Below, piece after piece: positions 35,287-44,654 of a DNA stretch of 64,000 nucleotides. The DNA is taken from positions 74,461 to 138,460 of the forward strand of contig NZ_JBKHKJ010000011.1 of assembly GCF_046546515.1 (NCBI RefSeq), written 5' to 3'. The notes beneath the pieces are model-generated. The model ran no database searches. It saw only the letters and a program-made list of their open reading frames with translations, and was not told the origin of the DNA. Each line of letters opens with the position of its first letter. Positions within the stretch are counted from its first letter, which is position 1. This DNA comes from Parasediminibacterium sp046546515. Lineage in GTDB: Bacteria; Bacteroidota; Bacteroidia; Chitinophagales; Chitinophagaceae. Position numbers and translations under genes: made by a program.

Positions 35287-35835
35287 ATGAAAAAAATACT
35301 AGCTATTATTTGTGTACTTGGCTTAGCTGGGTGTTCTAAATAAGCTAGCGACCAAAAGCATTGCTGGCAGTTGATTGATGCAAATGGTAGTCCTTTGAAT
35401 GAAGTGTGTGGCAAAACAGAAACAGAACTAATCCATTGCTCTGACTGCGGGGTTTATGCAGGTCAAACTACATGGAATTTAGATTCTTGCGACTATTTGT
35501 GCTTGGATTGTAATGAGCCAGTTTATTGTTGGTATAGACCAGATGCGGTTCAGCATCATCTTAAGTCTAGCTACAAACAAGCTAAATGCCAGATGCCTAC
35601 TGCCGTGCAGATAGATTGTAATTATACATGTGGCATTTGGATTACACGATATAAAAAGACATATAAGCCAGCAAACAGAACAATTTATAGTGCTACCTCA
35701 CATGCTGAATATTGCGATTCTGCCTATTTTAGGTTAAACGGCCAAGATTCAATCGTATTAAAAAATACTCCGGATTCTTTAATATTGCTTCAAAGAATGA
35801 AAGATACCATAGGAGGGAATAATATATTCTACTGA
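35287..35835 (+). pseudogene. Cys-rich lipoprotein gene with in-frame stop after the lipobox
   Basis: ATG at 35287 begins a lipoprotein signal (MKKILAIICVLGLAGC, then SK). Directly after it, TAA at 35341-35343 stops the frame. The same frame then stays open for 164 codons to the TGA at 35833, with a Cys-rich sequence (HCWQLIDANG, CSDCGVYAG, CDYLCLDC). The intact downstream frame and perfect signal suggest a recent nonsense change, a sequencing error or read-through. Internal initiation at a TTG (35371) would yield a cytoplasmic product and is less likely. No known domain. Confidence 0.7.
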
Positions 35836-35836
35836 C

Positions 35837-37870
35837 CTACTTCATCTCCTCCAATTCCTTCTGCAATTTAAACATCTCATCCCTTAGCCTGGCCGCTTCC
35901 ATGAAATCTAGGTCTCGGGCGGCTTTTTCCATTTGTTTCTTTGTTTGGGCTATTGTTTTCTCTACTTGAGGGATGGTTTTATACACGGCAAAGTCCTCTG
36001 CTGCCATGCTTAGTGGTGCATCCTCGGCAATAGCATAGGGCTTGCTCGGGTCAAAGCCTTTTATGTCCAGCACAGACGTTTGTTTCATAATCTGGTCTAT
36101 GCTTTTGTTTACCGTGGTAGGGGTAATATTATGCTCGATGTTGTAGGCTACCTGCTTTTCTCGGCGGCGGTTGGTTTCGTCAATGGTGCGCTGCATGCTC
36201 ATGGTCATGTTATCGGCATAAAAAATCACCTTGCCATCTACGTTCCTAGCTGCACGGCCTGCTGTTTGCGTGAGTGAACGTTCATTCCGCAAAAAGCCTT
36301 CTTTGTCCGCATCTAAAATAGCTACCAAAGCCACTTCCGGCAAGTCTAACCCTTCCCTTAGTAAGTTTACCCCTACAAGCACATCTATCTCACCCAACCG
36401 CAACTCCCTAAGTATTTCTATCCTTTCCAGCGTGTCCACGTCGCTGTGTATGTACTTCGACTTAATCTTGATCCGGCCTAAGTACTTGTCCATTTCCTCT
36501 GCCATCCTTTTGGTAAGGGTGGTTACCAGCACACGGTCGCCTTTTTTCACGGTCTTGTCTATTTCGTCCAGTAAATCGTCTATCTGGTTTACAGATGGCC
36601 TTACTTCTATGGGTGGCTCTAGCAAGCCAGTTGGGCGTACCACTTGTTCTACCACTACGCCACCTGTTTGTTGCAGTTCGTATTCGCCGGGCGTCGCACT
36701 TACAAATACCGTTTGTCCAATCAGGTTTTCAAATTCGCCAAAGTTTAGTGGCCTGTTATCCATTGCACTGGGCAATCGGAAACCATAGTCAACTAATACC
36801 ATTTTCCGGCTCCTGTCCCCGCCATACATGCCAGCAATTTGAGGTATAGTTTGGTGGCTTTCGTCAATCATGCAAATAAAATCCTTAGGGAAATAATCCA
36901 ACAGGCAGAATGGCCTTGTGCCTGGTTCACGCCTATCAAAAAAACGTGAATAGTTTTCAATACCATTGCAATAACCAAGTTCACGCACCATTTCCAAATC
37001 ATATTCCACCCTTTCTTTTATCCGCTGTGCTTCTATGAATTTACCGCTGGTTTTGAAATATTCTACCTGCGCCATCATTTCGTCTTGTATCTCGTTGATT
37101 ACCTGCTGCATAATGTCCTTAGGTGCCAAGTATAGGTTTGCAGGGAAAATGGCGGCATTTTCCAATACGCCAATCCGTTTGCTGGTAGCTTTTTCCAAGC
37201 TTTCTATTTCTTCTATTTCATCGCCAAAAAAAGTTACCCGATAAGCAATATCCAGATATGGCAGGTTAATGTCCACGGTGTCGCCCTTTACCCGAAATGT
37301 ACCCCTACCAAAATCGCCTTGACTACGCTGGTACAAGCTGTTTACTAAGGCGTGCAGGAAACCTTGGCGGGAAATTATTTGTCCCTTATTGATCCTGATA
37401 ACACCATTCGCAAATTCGGTAGGGTTGCCCATGCCATAAATGCAGCTTACGCTGGCCACAACTATAATGTCCCTCCTGCCACTTAGCAGTTCGCTTGTGG
37501 CTTGAAGGCGGAGTTTGTCTAACTCTTCATTAATGCTCAGGTCTTTTTCTATGTAAGTATCGCTGGTGGGCATGTATGCTTCCGGTTGGTAGTAGTCGTA
37601 ATAGCTTACGAAATAGCCGACCGCATTGTCAGGGAAAAATTGTTTGAACTCGCCGTACAACTGTGCCACTAGGGTCTTGTTATGCGTAAGCACCAACGTA
37701 GGGCGTTGCGTGGATGCAATTACATTGGCCATTGTAAATGTTTTGCCACTGCCTGTAACACCCAGTAAAGTTTGGTATTGTTCGCCTTCTTCAATGCCAT
37801 TCACCAGTTGGCGTATGGCACCGGGCTGGTCGCCAGAGGGTTCATAAGGTGCATGTAATTGAAATGCCAT
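35837..37870 (-). CDS. uvrB: Excinuclease ABC subunit B
   Basis: Protein of 677 residues, standard UvrB length, the damage-verifying helicase of nucleotide excision repair. Walker A GVTGSGKT is at 37-44. The beta-hairpin region YDYYQPEAY, the MIDESH helicase motif, the SATPGEYE motif, and the C-terminal UVR domain for UvrA/UvrC contact (DLDFMEAARLRDEM) are all present. Its stop lies one base beyond the end of the convergent lipoprotein gene. Confidence 0.98.
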   Translation of the reverse strand: MAFQLHAPYEPSGDQPGAIRQLVNGIEEGEQYQTLLGVTGSGKTFTMANVIASTQRPTLVLTHNKTLVAQLYGEFKQFFPDNAVGYFVSYYDYYQPEAYMPTSDTYIEKDLSINEELDKLRLQATSELLSGRRDIIVVASVSCIYGMGNPTEFANGVIRINKGQIISRQGFLHALVNSLYQRSQGDFGRGTFRVKGDTVDINLPYLDIAYRVTFFGDEIEEIESLEKATSKRIGVLENAAIFPANLYLAPKDIMQQVINEIQDEMMAQVEYFKTSGKFIEAQRIKERVEYDLEMVRELGYCNGIENYSRFFDRREPGTRPFCLLDYFPKDFICMIDESHQTIPQIAGMYGGDRSRKMVLVDYGFRLPSAMDNRPLNFGEFENLIGQTVFVSATPGEYELQQTGGVVVEQVVRPTGLLEPPIEVRPSVNQIDDLLDEIDKTVKKGDRVLVTTLTKRMAEEMDKYLGRIKIKSKYIHSDVDTLERIEILRELRLGEIDVLVGVNLLREGLDLPEVALVAILDADKEGFLRNERSLTQTAGRAARNVDGKVIFYADNMTMSMQRTIDETNRRREKQVAYNIEHNITPTTVNKSIDQIMKQTSVLDIKGFDPSKPYAIAEDAPLSMAAEDFAVYKTIPQVEKTIAQTKKQMEKAARDLDFMEAARLRDEMFKLQKELEEMK

Positions 37871-37932
37871 GATACAAATTTACGGAAAGCTTGAGTTTTG
37901 GTAGTTGTTTTTTGTTATTCACCACATAGGCA

Positions 37933-39303
37933 CTACTGCGTCGGCCCACTATCTACCGATGCTTCAATTACAGTTTGTACGCTTGTAGAAACATTAGATA
38001 AAAAGTCGAAGCCTGTTGCAGCTTCTATCGAATCTACCGATACCCTGTAATAGCCCCAGGTCTGTGCATTTACAGTTTGGTTATTGGGTATGTCTATGGC
38101 TATCACACGGGTGCTGGTGGTTATGCGGCTTACGTCATTTATGCCCACAGGCAGGACCACGGCTACTTTCCAATAATGGGCATATACATTTATTTTACCA
38201 TTATTAATGGTAAGGCTATCGCCTCCATTGCTGCCATAGCCACCAGTGCCATACCCCCCTGCAATAATGTATAATTCATTGCCTGCGGTCATTAATGTGC
38301 GGCAATAGGTTTCAAAACTTGCCCACGTTTGTTCATTTAATATAGGGGCTTGTGGCGTTATGTTGGTCATTACAAAAGTTGCCCTGTTGTCACTGTCGCT
38401 GCCATCCCTATCTTCCGACGGGCAAAGATGCCCCCTGTCAAAGCCTGAATTTGTATAGTGGCTTGTTACTGCCTTATAATAACCGCTTGGCAGGGTTGAA
38501 TCTGAATTGAAACAATCGCACCTTGCAGAACTCCCTTTCCAAGCACTGCTTAGGTGCCAGCTAGACCAGTTGGGTTCCCCTTTGCTATTGTTGTACGATA
38601 CGGTGTATTGCGATTTTGTAAGCAAATAATTGTTGGAGTCTGTTGTATTGGTAGTGGCATTGCTGGGGTTGCCCATTGCCAAGTTATTGTCCCTTGTGGG
38701 TATCGTGTCGTTCGGGTTGGCACCAACGGTACATCCACAGTCATTTGTCCCAAACGTAGTATAGCCGCTTGTAGTACCTGCTTTGCCATTGGCCGTTATG
38801 GCTATGTCGTCAATGTTTAACCGCCCGCCACCCAGTTTCCTAATTTGAAAACGGATACTGCCGGGGTACGACTTGATAAAAGTAACCATGGTGAAATGGG
38901 TATCTTTTGTAACAATGCTGTCGCCAACACGCTGCCAGCTAACGCCCTTGTCCGTGGAAGCATATAATGCCCAAATGCTTGGGGCATCATTTCCATATCG
39001 TGCATGGACAAGCGATATTAATTTAGTAGCCCCTGCACTAAAATCAAAATTCATGGTAACCGTACCCTCCTGCTTGATGCGGATTGATTTGGTGCCATTT
39101 TTTTTGTCAAAAGGCGTTTGTCCAATCAATGCGTCATTAAAGTTCCATGAACCTGAAAGCAAAAGCACATTTGCATATAGATAGGCTTTTTTTTCGCCTG
39201 TTTCCAAGCCTTCGTGCAATAATTTTAAATTTTGCTGCGCAGATAATGTTCCGCTTATGAAAGCAAGGAGCAATAAACCTAGAAGGTGTATTTTTATTTT
39301 CAT
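37933..39303 (-). CDS. Secreted DNA/RNA non-specific endonuclease
   Basis: Protein of 456 residues from the ATG at 39303 (MKIKIHLLGLLLLAFISGTL signal); a GTG nine bases upstream is possible. The N-terminal 170 residues form a beta-sandwich module (SGSWNFNDALIG, SIRFQIRKLGGGRLNIDDI). The C-terminal part is a NUC1-type endonuclease with the DRGHLCPSEDRDG active-site motif and TNITPQAPILNE. It needs a divalent metal. It probably degrades extracellular nucleic acid for nutrient or phosphate recovery. Monocistronic. Confidence 0.92.
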   Translation of the reverse strand: MKIKIHLLGLLLLAFISGTLSAQQNLKLLHEGLETGEKKAYLYANVLLLSGSWNFNDALIGQTPFDKKNGTKSIRIKQEGTVTMNFDFSAGATKLISLVHARYGNDAPSIWALYASTDKGVSWQRVGDSIVTKDTHFTMVTFIKSYPGSIRFQIRKLGGGRLNIDDIAITANGKAGTTSGYTTFGTNDCGCTVGANPNDTIPTRDNNLAMGNPSNATTNTTDSNNYLLTKSQYTVSYNNSKGEPNWSSWHLSSAWKGSSARCDCFNSDSTLPSGYYKAVTSHYTNSGFDRGHLCPSEDRDGSDSDNRATFVMTNITPQAPILNEQTWASFETYCRTLMTAGNELYIIAGGYGTGGYGSNGGDSLTINNGKINVYAHYWKVAVVLPVGINDVSRITTSTRVIAIDIPNNQTVNAQTWGYYRVSVDSIEAATGFDFLSNVSTSVQTVIEASVDSGPTQ

Positions 39304-39385
39304 ATACGGCACTAAGAATGTATTTGTAGCCGTGCAAGATAAAGCAGAAAAATGGATTTGGGGAAATGGATTAAAAAAGGGTTAA

Positions 39386-39738
39386 ACACAGATTTTGCAG
39401 TTGACTTCGTTATGAAAGACTCAAATTCAATAAAGACAAGCGTTTGAGCCGATTTTTTGGCTGAAAACATAGTAAACTATGGTAAAGCCAAAAATTCAAC
39501 CCGGATTATGCAGTTGACTTCGTTATGAAAGGCTCAAATGCAATAAATACAAGTATTTGAGCCGAATTTTTGGTCGAAAACATAGTGTACTATGACTAGG
39601 CCAAAAAATCAAGCAAATGCTTGTGTTTGAAGTAATTGGGGCTTGCAATAGATTTCAACTGCAAAACCCGGGTTCAAGCAAGTGCATGTGTTTGAAGTAG
39701 TTGGGGCTTGCAACAGATTTTAACTGTAATATCTGGGT
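39386..39738 (+). mobile_element. 175-bp non-autonomous element, outer copy (interrupted)
   Basis: Left end ACACAGATTTTGCAGTTGA, right end CTGTAATATCTGGGT. Flanked by TAA at 39383-39385 and 39739-39741 as a 3-bp target duplication. Removing the nested copy (175 bp) and its 3-bp duplication leaves exactly 175 bp, the same size as the other copies. It has no transposase, so it is MITE-like. Confidence 0.85.
39499..39673 (+). mobile_element. 175-bp non-autonomous element nested in the outer copy
   Basis: Left end ACCCGGATTATGCAGTTGA; right end TCAACTGCAAAACCCGGGT is its inverted repeat (17 of 19). TCA is duplicated on both sides (39496-39498, 39674-39676). Internal hairpins include CTCAAATG/CATTTGAG-like arms. 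Confidence 0.88.
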
Positions 39739-39943
39739 TAAAATTTGCACGGGGGCGTTCCTCCGTGCAGACGTTGCATGCAGCGTCTCCACGATGAATC
39801 ATAGTACTCAATAGTGCCAGACCAGGGGCACTTTATAAACCATACCCAACAACGATAGCCAGCCAAGCTGAAATAATAAAATAGGGTGCTTTAAATTTTG
39901 GCTTATTATTTGAATTTATTGCTGCATAAACTGTTTATTAAAC

Positions 39944-41041
39944 ATGATGAAGCTTCCTTTTTATTTAAAATCGACCATTATCCTTTTTGGGCTGATTCTT
40001 TTTGCTTTCATAATGGTAAACCTTAGGGAGATATTGATACCCATCGCATTTTCATTGCTGATCGCTATTTTACTAAACCCTGTTTGCAACTGGTTGGAAA
40101 GGAATTTATTGCCCAAGGTTGGGGCAATTGCCGTTTCGGTGATACTTGCTATTGTAGTGATTACGGGTGTGGCCTATTTTCTTACAATCCAAATAAATGG
40201 GTTTGCTAGCCAAATGCCTTTATTAAAAAAGAAATTTGCGGAAATGTTTTTGCATTGCCAGCAATATGCAGCAATACATTTTAATATGCCATTAGCAAAA
40301 CAAGAAGCTTATATAAATAATGGCATATCAGAATTAAAGCCATATATAGAAAGGACATTGGGCAATGTTGTTGGCTCGATTGCTGTTATTTTTTTAGTAC
40401 CTGTTTATACTTTTCTTTTTTTGTATTACAAATCGCTCTTGCTAAATTTTTTATATGAAACTTCAGCCGAGCAAAATTATCAAGAAGTAACCTCTGTACT
40501 AGCCAAAACAAAGGGTGCTATACAAAATTATATGATGGGCATTATAATAGAAGCGGCCATTATTGCCAGTTTAAATTCCATAACCCTATTTATATTCGGG
40601 ATAAAATACGCCATTCTTTTAGGTGTTATCGGGGCAATATTAAATATACTCCCATTTGTTGGGGGCATTCTCGGTGTTTTCCTGCCGTTGGTTATAGCCA
40701 CTATTACCAAAGATGGCTATGGTACGCAAATAGGTATTATCGTTTCCTATACCATTATCCAGTTTATAGACAATCATTTTATAGTGCCTTATGTGGTTTC
40801 TGCACAAGTAAAAATCAATGCATTGATTTCTATCGTTATTGTTTTGCTCGGCGGATCGGCGTGGGGGTTATCTGGCATGTTTTTGTCCATACCATTCATT
40901 GGCGTGCTGAAAATTATTTTTGATAGCGTTCCAGAATTAAAATCATTGAGCAAATTATTGGGGAACGAAATACCCAGAAAACACAAAGGCGAAATTTGGG
41001 GGCAGCGAAGAAGAAAGAAACCTTTGATGCAAGTTGTATAG
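39944..41041 (+). CDS. AI-2E family transporter (TqsA/PerM-like permease)
   Basis: Protein of 365 residues with about seven or eight transmembrane helices. Family marks include NPVCNWLERN after the second helix, IGAILNILPFVGGILGVFLP in the conserved C-terminal core, and IDNHFIVPYVV. The family is named for autoinducer-2 export, but members also act as ion antiporters, so the substrate is uncertain. The gene is bracketed by two directly repeated 175-bp elements (39386-39738 and 41066-41240). Confidence 0.9.
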   Translation: MMKLPFYLKSTIILFGLILFAFIMVNLREILIPIAFSLLIAILLNPVCNWLERNLLPKVGAIAVSVILAIVVITGVAYFLTIQINGFASQMPLLKKKFAEMFLHCQQYAAIHFNMPLAKQEAYINNGISELKPYIERTLGNVVGSIAVIFLVPVYTFLFLYYKSLLLNFLYETSAEQNYQEVTSVLAKTKGAIQNYMMGIIIEAAIIASLNSITLFIFGIKYAILLGVIGAILNILPFVGGILGVFLPLVIATITKDGYGTQIGIIVSYTIIQFIDNHFIVPYVVSAQVKINALISIVIVLLGGSAWGLSGMFLSIPFIGVLKIIFDSVPELKSLSKLLGNEIPRKHKGEIWGQRRRKKPLMQVV

Positions 41042-41065
41042 GCCTTTGTTTTCGCGCCTTATTCA

Positions 41066-41240
41066 ACCCGGATTATGCAGTTGACTTCGTTATGAAAGGC
41101 TCAAATGCAATAAATACAAGTATTTGAGCCGAATTTTTGGTCGAAAACATAGTGTACTATGGCAAGGCCAAAAAATCAAGCAAATGCTTGTGTTTGAAGT
41201 AGTTGAGTCTTGCAATAGATTTCAACTGCAAAATCTGGGT
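41066..41240 (+). mobile_element. 175-bp non-autonomous element, third copy
   Basis: Same length and ends as the nested copy (ACCCGGATTATGCAGTTGA, right end ATCTGGGT), with only a handful of differences from it. TCA duplication at 41063-41065 and 41241-41243. Same orientation as the other copies. Confidence 0.88.
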
Positions 41241-41406
41241 TCAAGCGATGTTGTAAAAAAAAATCCCAAAAATAAATGTTTCAACAAGGTATTTTGTGGG
41301 GTGCATTTAAAAATGTCGTTTTTTTTGTTTCCTATTTGGCAGAAACAGGCGATATTTAATCTTATTTGCATAAGAAAGCCCTTGGTGTTTGCGGTTCAAC
41401 AAACAA

Positions 41407-41459
41407 CCTATATGGGGGAAGTTTTGGATACCCATGGGCGAATATTTCCCCCATATAGG
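41407..41459 (-). repeat. 53-bp inverted-terminus element, copy 2
   Basis: CCTATATGGGGG to CCCCCATATAGG, exactly 53 bp. Its inside matches the other two copies when read on the minus strand. The surrounding 41241-41948 gap has no credible gene. Confidence 0.75.
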
Positions 41460-41597
41460 ATTTTTATTTTGGGCTTTATACATATTCATGCCAACTTTGC
41501 ATTAAATCTGGGTTAAAGGAGGAGCTAGGGATATCTTGGCATTGCCTCCTACATCGGATTTTAGTTGGCCTAGGAAAATGATAATCCACCATCAAAA

Positions 41598-41743
41598 TCT
41601 TATCAGTTTCTTATCAATAAATTATCATTCTGTTATAATAAAACTATCATTCTATTATCAATACATTATCATAAAATTCACTTAAATTATCATAAAAAAT
41701 CAGGCTTGAAAAACAAAAAACAGTTGAATAACAATGAGTTACA
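41598..41743 (-). repeat. TTATCA-rich repeat tract with CAATGAGTTACA motif
   Basis: About eight TTATCA units in 100 bp (41598-41695), followed by AAACAGTTG and CAATGAGTTACA (41732-41743). A mirrored block with the same motif lies at 55151-55312. Confidence 0.55.
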
Positions 41744-41948
41744 AGCTAAAAGATAGACTCTAAAAAAAATAAATAACGGAAAAAGGAGAAAAAAGCCATT
41801 TCAAACCTTCGCCCAGTTCTTCCATTTCCTCTGCCCAAAAGGGTTTGTGTGAGGCTATAAACATAGGCGGAGATTTCAGCGAAGGCAGAAAAATAATTTA
41901 AATACTTTTCCAACATTAAATACCTTAGCCGCATAAACTTGATTATAC

Positions 41949-42788
41949 ATGAAAAAGTTAGTTATCACTATTCTTACAATAACAGTATTTTCCCTTGTAA
42001 ATACCCATGCCCAGATAACGCCGCAGCCCAGCTCTACACAAAGCATTGTGCAGGATTTTGGGCTTGGTAAAATAAACCTTGTTTACTCCCGTCCCAATGT
42101 AAAAGGTCGCAAGATATTTGGGGGCATGGAGCCTTATGGCAAAGTTTGGCGCACGGGTGCTAATGCTGCCACCATCATCACTTTTACTGATGACGTAACG
42201 ATGGAAGGTAAAAATATACCAGCAGGCGAATATGGCCTGTTTAGCATACCGGGCGAAAACGAGTGGACAATCATCATTAGCAAAAAGCCTAAACAATGGG
42301 GTTCTTATGCGTATAAAGATGCCGATGATTATTTGCGTTTCAAAGTAAAAGCAGAGCATCTAGCAGCACTCACAGAAACAATGACCCTTGCCTTTACTGA
42401 TGTTGCTACCACCACTTGTAACTTGCAAATGATGTGGGAACACAGCGGCTTCACTATCCACATGACTACTGATATTGATGCTAAAGTAATGGCACGGATA
42501 GATTCTGCCATGAACACTGCTAAAAAACCTTATTATGATGCGTTGGTATATTATTACAACAACAATAAAGACATGGATAAAGCATTGCTTTGGGCTACTG
42601 AACTGGAAAAAGACAAAAATTTCCCGCCATTTATTCCTAAGCTATGGAAAGCCCGTGTGTTATTGAAAAAAGGTGACAAAGCTGCCGCTATTGCCACAGC
42701 ACAGGAAGGAGCAAAATTGGCTGCTGCCATGAAAACGGATGAATATGTACGCTTGAACAACGCAGTAATAGAGCAGGCAAAAAAGTAA
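41949..42788 (+). CDS. Secreted DUF2911 protein
   Basis: Protein of 279 residues with a signal peptide (TILTITVFSLVNTHAQ). The N-terminal 170 residues are DUF2911 (INLVYSRPNVKGRKIFG, YGKVWRTGANAATIITF, IPAGEYGLFSIPG, NEWTIIISKKPKQWGSY). The C-terminal 90 residues are helical and TPR-like (KPYYDALVYYYNNNKDMDKA). Common in Bacteroidota, probably periplasmic, with no known activity. Confidence 0.92.
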   Translation: MKKLVITILTITVFSLVNTHAQITPQPSSTQSIVQDFGLGKINLVYSRPNVKGRKIFGGMEPYGKVWRTGANAATIITFTDDVTMEGKNIPAGEYGLFSIPGENEWTIIISKKPKQWGSYAYKDADDYLRFKVKAEHLAALTETMTLAFTDVATTTCNLQMMWEHSGFTIHMTTDIDAKVMARIDSAMNTAKKPYYDALVYYYNNNKDMDKALLWATELEKDKNFPPFIPKLWKARVLLKKGDKAAAIATAQEGAKLAAAMKTDEYVRLNNAVIEQAKK

Positions 42789-42827
42789 AATATTTGCAAT
42801 ATAGGCGACAACCCGTCGATTTTATCC

Positions 42828-43607
42828 TCAATTTACATTCACCAATCCTTTAAAAACAAAGGTTGCAGGGCCGCAGAGCCAAATGTTTTCAAAAATACCT
42901 TCGCCTTTTTTGTCAAATTCAACGGCAAGTTTGCCGCCAGGGGTACTAACTTCAACACGGTTAAAGCCAAGGTCGTTGTGGGCAAATATCAATGCAGATG
43001 CCGTTACCCCAGTGCCGCAGCTAAGGGTCTCGTTTTCTACGCCCCGCTCGTAAGTGCGTACAATTATTTCATCCTCGTCTTTTATCTCTACAAAATTCAC
43101 ATTGATGCCTTCTGCTTTAAAGTCGTCGCTATACCTTATTTCATGCCCTTTTGCATACACATCCATGCTCATAACGTTCATTACTTGCTTTACAAAATGT
43201 GGGCTGCCCGTATTTAAAACATAGTCCCCTTCAACATTTTCTACCTTTTCAACGTCTTTCATTTTCAAGTGTACCCACCCATCGCTAAAAAAAGCTTCAT
43301 GGGGACCATCAACGGCCAAGAAAACATATTTTTCTTTTTGTATGCCATTATCAAAAGCAAATTGGGTAAGGCACCTGCCGCCATTACCGCACATGCTGCT
43401 TTCGCGGCCGTCTGCATTGTAATACTTCATCTCAAAATCGTAGCCGTCTATCGTTTGCAGCAGCATTAGCCCATCAGCCCCAATGCCAAACTTGCGGTCG
43501 CACAAATCCTTTACCTGCTTGGTAGCAAGGGTTATGTCGCCACCCCTGTTGTCCATGATGATAAAATCGTTTCCTGTACCCTGGTATTTATAAAAAATTA
43601 ATTCCAT
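42828..43607 (-). CDS. dapF: Diaminopimelate epimerase
   Basis: Protein of 259 residues converting LL- to meso-diaminopimelate for lysine and peptidoglycan synthesis. Both catalytic cysteines are present: C73 in MCGNGGRCL and C197 in LSCGTGVTA. The N-terminal KYQGTGNDFI motif is canonical. The nucleoside phosphorylase gene lies 16 bp upstream on the same strand, so the two are likely co-transcribed. Confidence 0.97.
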   Translation of the reverse strand: MELIFYKYQGTGNDFIIMDNRGGDITLATKQVKDLCDRKFGIGADGLMLLQTIDGYDFEMKYYNADGRESSMCGNGGRCLTQFAFDNGIQKEKYVFLAVDGPHEAFFSDGWVHLKMKDVEKVENVEGDYVLNTGSPHFVKQVMNVMSMDVYAKGHEIRYSDDFKAEGINVNFVEIKDEDEIIVRTYERGVENETLSCGTGVTASALIFAHNDLGFNRVEVSTPGGKLAVEFDKKGEGIFENIWLCGPATFVFKGLVNVN

Positions 43608-43623
43608 TTTCTTGTTTTTTTAA

Positions 43624-44496
43624 TCAAATTCCTTCAATTATCTCCAATGACTTCTTTATTAAATTTTCCACAGCCAATCCGCCATCCTTGCTGAATTGCT
43701 TGCTTACCCTGTTGGCCACGATGGCGTTTAAGCTTAGGCAATGATGCCCTAAAACTTTGCTCATGCCGTACAAGGCACTTGTTTCCATTTCAAAATTACT
43801 GATGAACTTGTTGCCAAACCTAAAACTGGTTAAATGGTCAATCAAGGTAGGGTTTGCCAGCCCCATGCGCAATACCCTGCCTTGTGGCCCATAAAAACCT
43901 GGGCAGGTAACAGTGATGCCATGGTTGTAGCCATCAACAAAGTTTTTTAGCAATGCAGCACTAGCAGTAACCATGTATGGAGTAATAGTGCCGGTCAATT
44001 GTGTATGGTTGATAAAATGGTGGCATAGCTGCTGCTCCTCGTCTGTATTTTCCATGCGGTAAAAGTGCATCAGGTTGTCTAGGCCAATACCGTGTGTGCC
44101 TGCCACAAAACTATCCACGGGTATCTCTGCCTGCAGAGAACCAGATGTGCCCAGCCTGATGATGTTCAATTGTGTAAGCACAGGCTTTATAGTACGGGTT
44201 TCCAAGTCAATATTTGCCAAGGCATCTATTTCGTTCAGCACTATGTCCACATTATCGGGCCCTATGCCTGTAGAAACAACAGTTATCCTTTTTTTGCCTA
44301 TAAAACCTGTATGCGATACAAACTCACGGTGCTGCTGCCTTACTTCTACGGTGTCAAAATGCTTGCTTACAACCTTTACCCGGTCTGGGTCGCCAACGGT
44401 AATAATGGTATCTGCCATTTCCTCTGGCCTCAAATCTATATGGTAAAGAGCCCCCCTGCTGTTGATAATTAACTCACTTTCTTCTATTCTTTGCAT
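43624..44496 (-). CDS. Uridine phosphorylase-like nucleoside phosphorylase
   Basis: Protein of 290 residues of the PNP/UDP phosphorylase family: VGDPDRVKVVSKHFD phosphate site, STGIGPDNVDIVLNE, IRLGTSGSLQ and SNFEMETSALYGMSKVLGH ribose-binding motif. It cleaves nucleosides with phosphate for salvage. Uridine is the likely substrate but specificity cannot be read with certainty. It precedes dapF by 16 bp. Confidence 0.92.
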   Translation of the reverse strand: MQRIEESELIINSRGALYHIDLRPEEMADTIITVGDPDRVKVVSKHFDTVEVRQQHREFVSHTGFIGKKRITVVSTGIGPDNVDIVLNEIDALANIDLETRTIKPVLTQLNIIRLGTSGSLQAEIPVDSFVAGTHGIGLDNLMHFYRMENTDEEQQLCHHFINHTQLTGTITPYMVTASAALLKNFVDGYNHGITVTCPGFYGPQGRVLRMGLANPTLIDHLTSFRFGNKFISNFEMETSALYGMSKVLGHHCLSLNAIVANRVSKQFSKDGGLAVENLIKKSLEIIEGI

Positions 44497-44547
44497 AAAT
44501 TTTGTTTAGAATTCAAATTTATAGCTTCATCTTTCAATTTCTTCCTT

Positions 44548-44555
44548 TATTTTTG
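44548..44555 (+). promoter_or_regulatory. Promoter box upstream of tRNA-Cys
   Basis: TATTTTTG fits TAnnTTTG and lies 16 bp before the tRNA. The surrounding CCTTTATTTTTGCA is repeated ahead of miaB. Confidence 0.55.
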
Positions 44556-44571
44556 CAACTTATCAAAAAAA

Positions 44572-44642
44572 GGTTCTGTGGCCGAGTGGCTAGGCAGAGC
44601 TCTGCAAAAGCTCCTACAGCGGTTCGAATCCGCTCGGAACCT
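44572..44642 (+). tRNA. tRNA-Cys (anticodon GCA)
   Basis: A 71-nt cloverleaf: acceptor GGTTCTG/CGGAACC, anticodon loop CTGCAAA with GCA, T-arm GCGGTTCGAATCCGC, and discriminator T as usual for tRNA-Cys. CCA is not encoded. Confidence 0.95.
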
Positions 44643-44654
44643 CTTAAAATTAGC

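Noticed and set aside
36231..36788. Plus-strand frame of 185 codons opposite uvrB
   Set aside because: Serine-rich antisense shadow of uvrB; no independent support.
39386..41240. Composite transposon carrying the AI-2E gene
   Set aside because: Each MITE copy has its own local 3-bp duplication and there is no shared outer duplication, so the elements inserted separately.
41124..41516. Plus-strand open frame of 130 codons after the AI-2E gene
   Set aside because: It starts inside the 175-bp MITE and runs through the 53-bp element; composition and lack of domain point to a chance frame over repeats.
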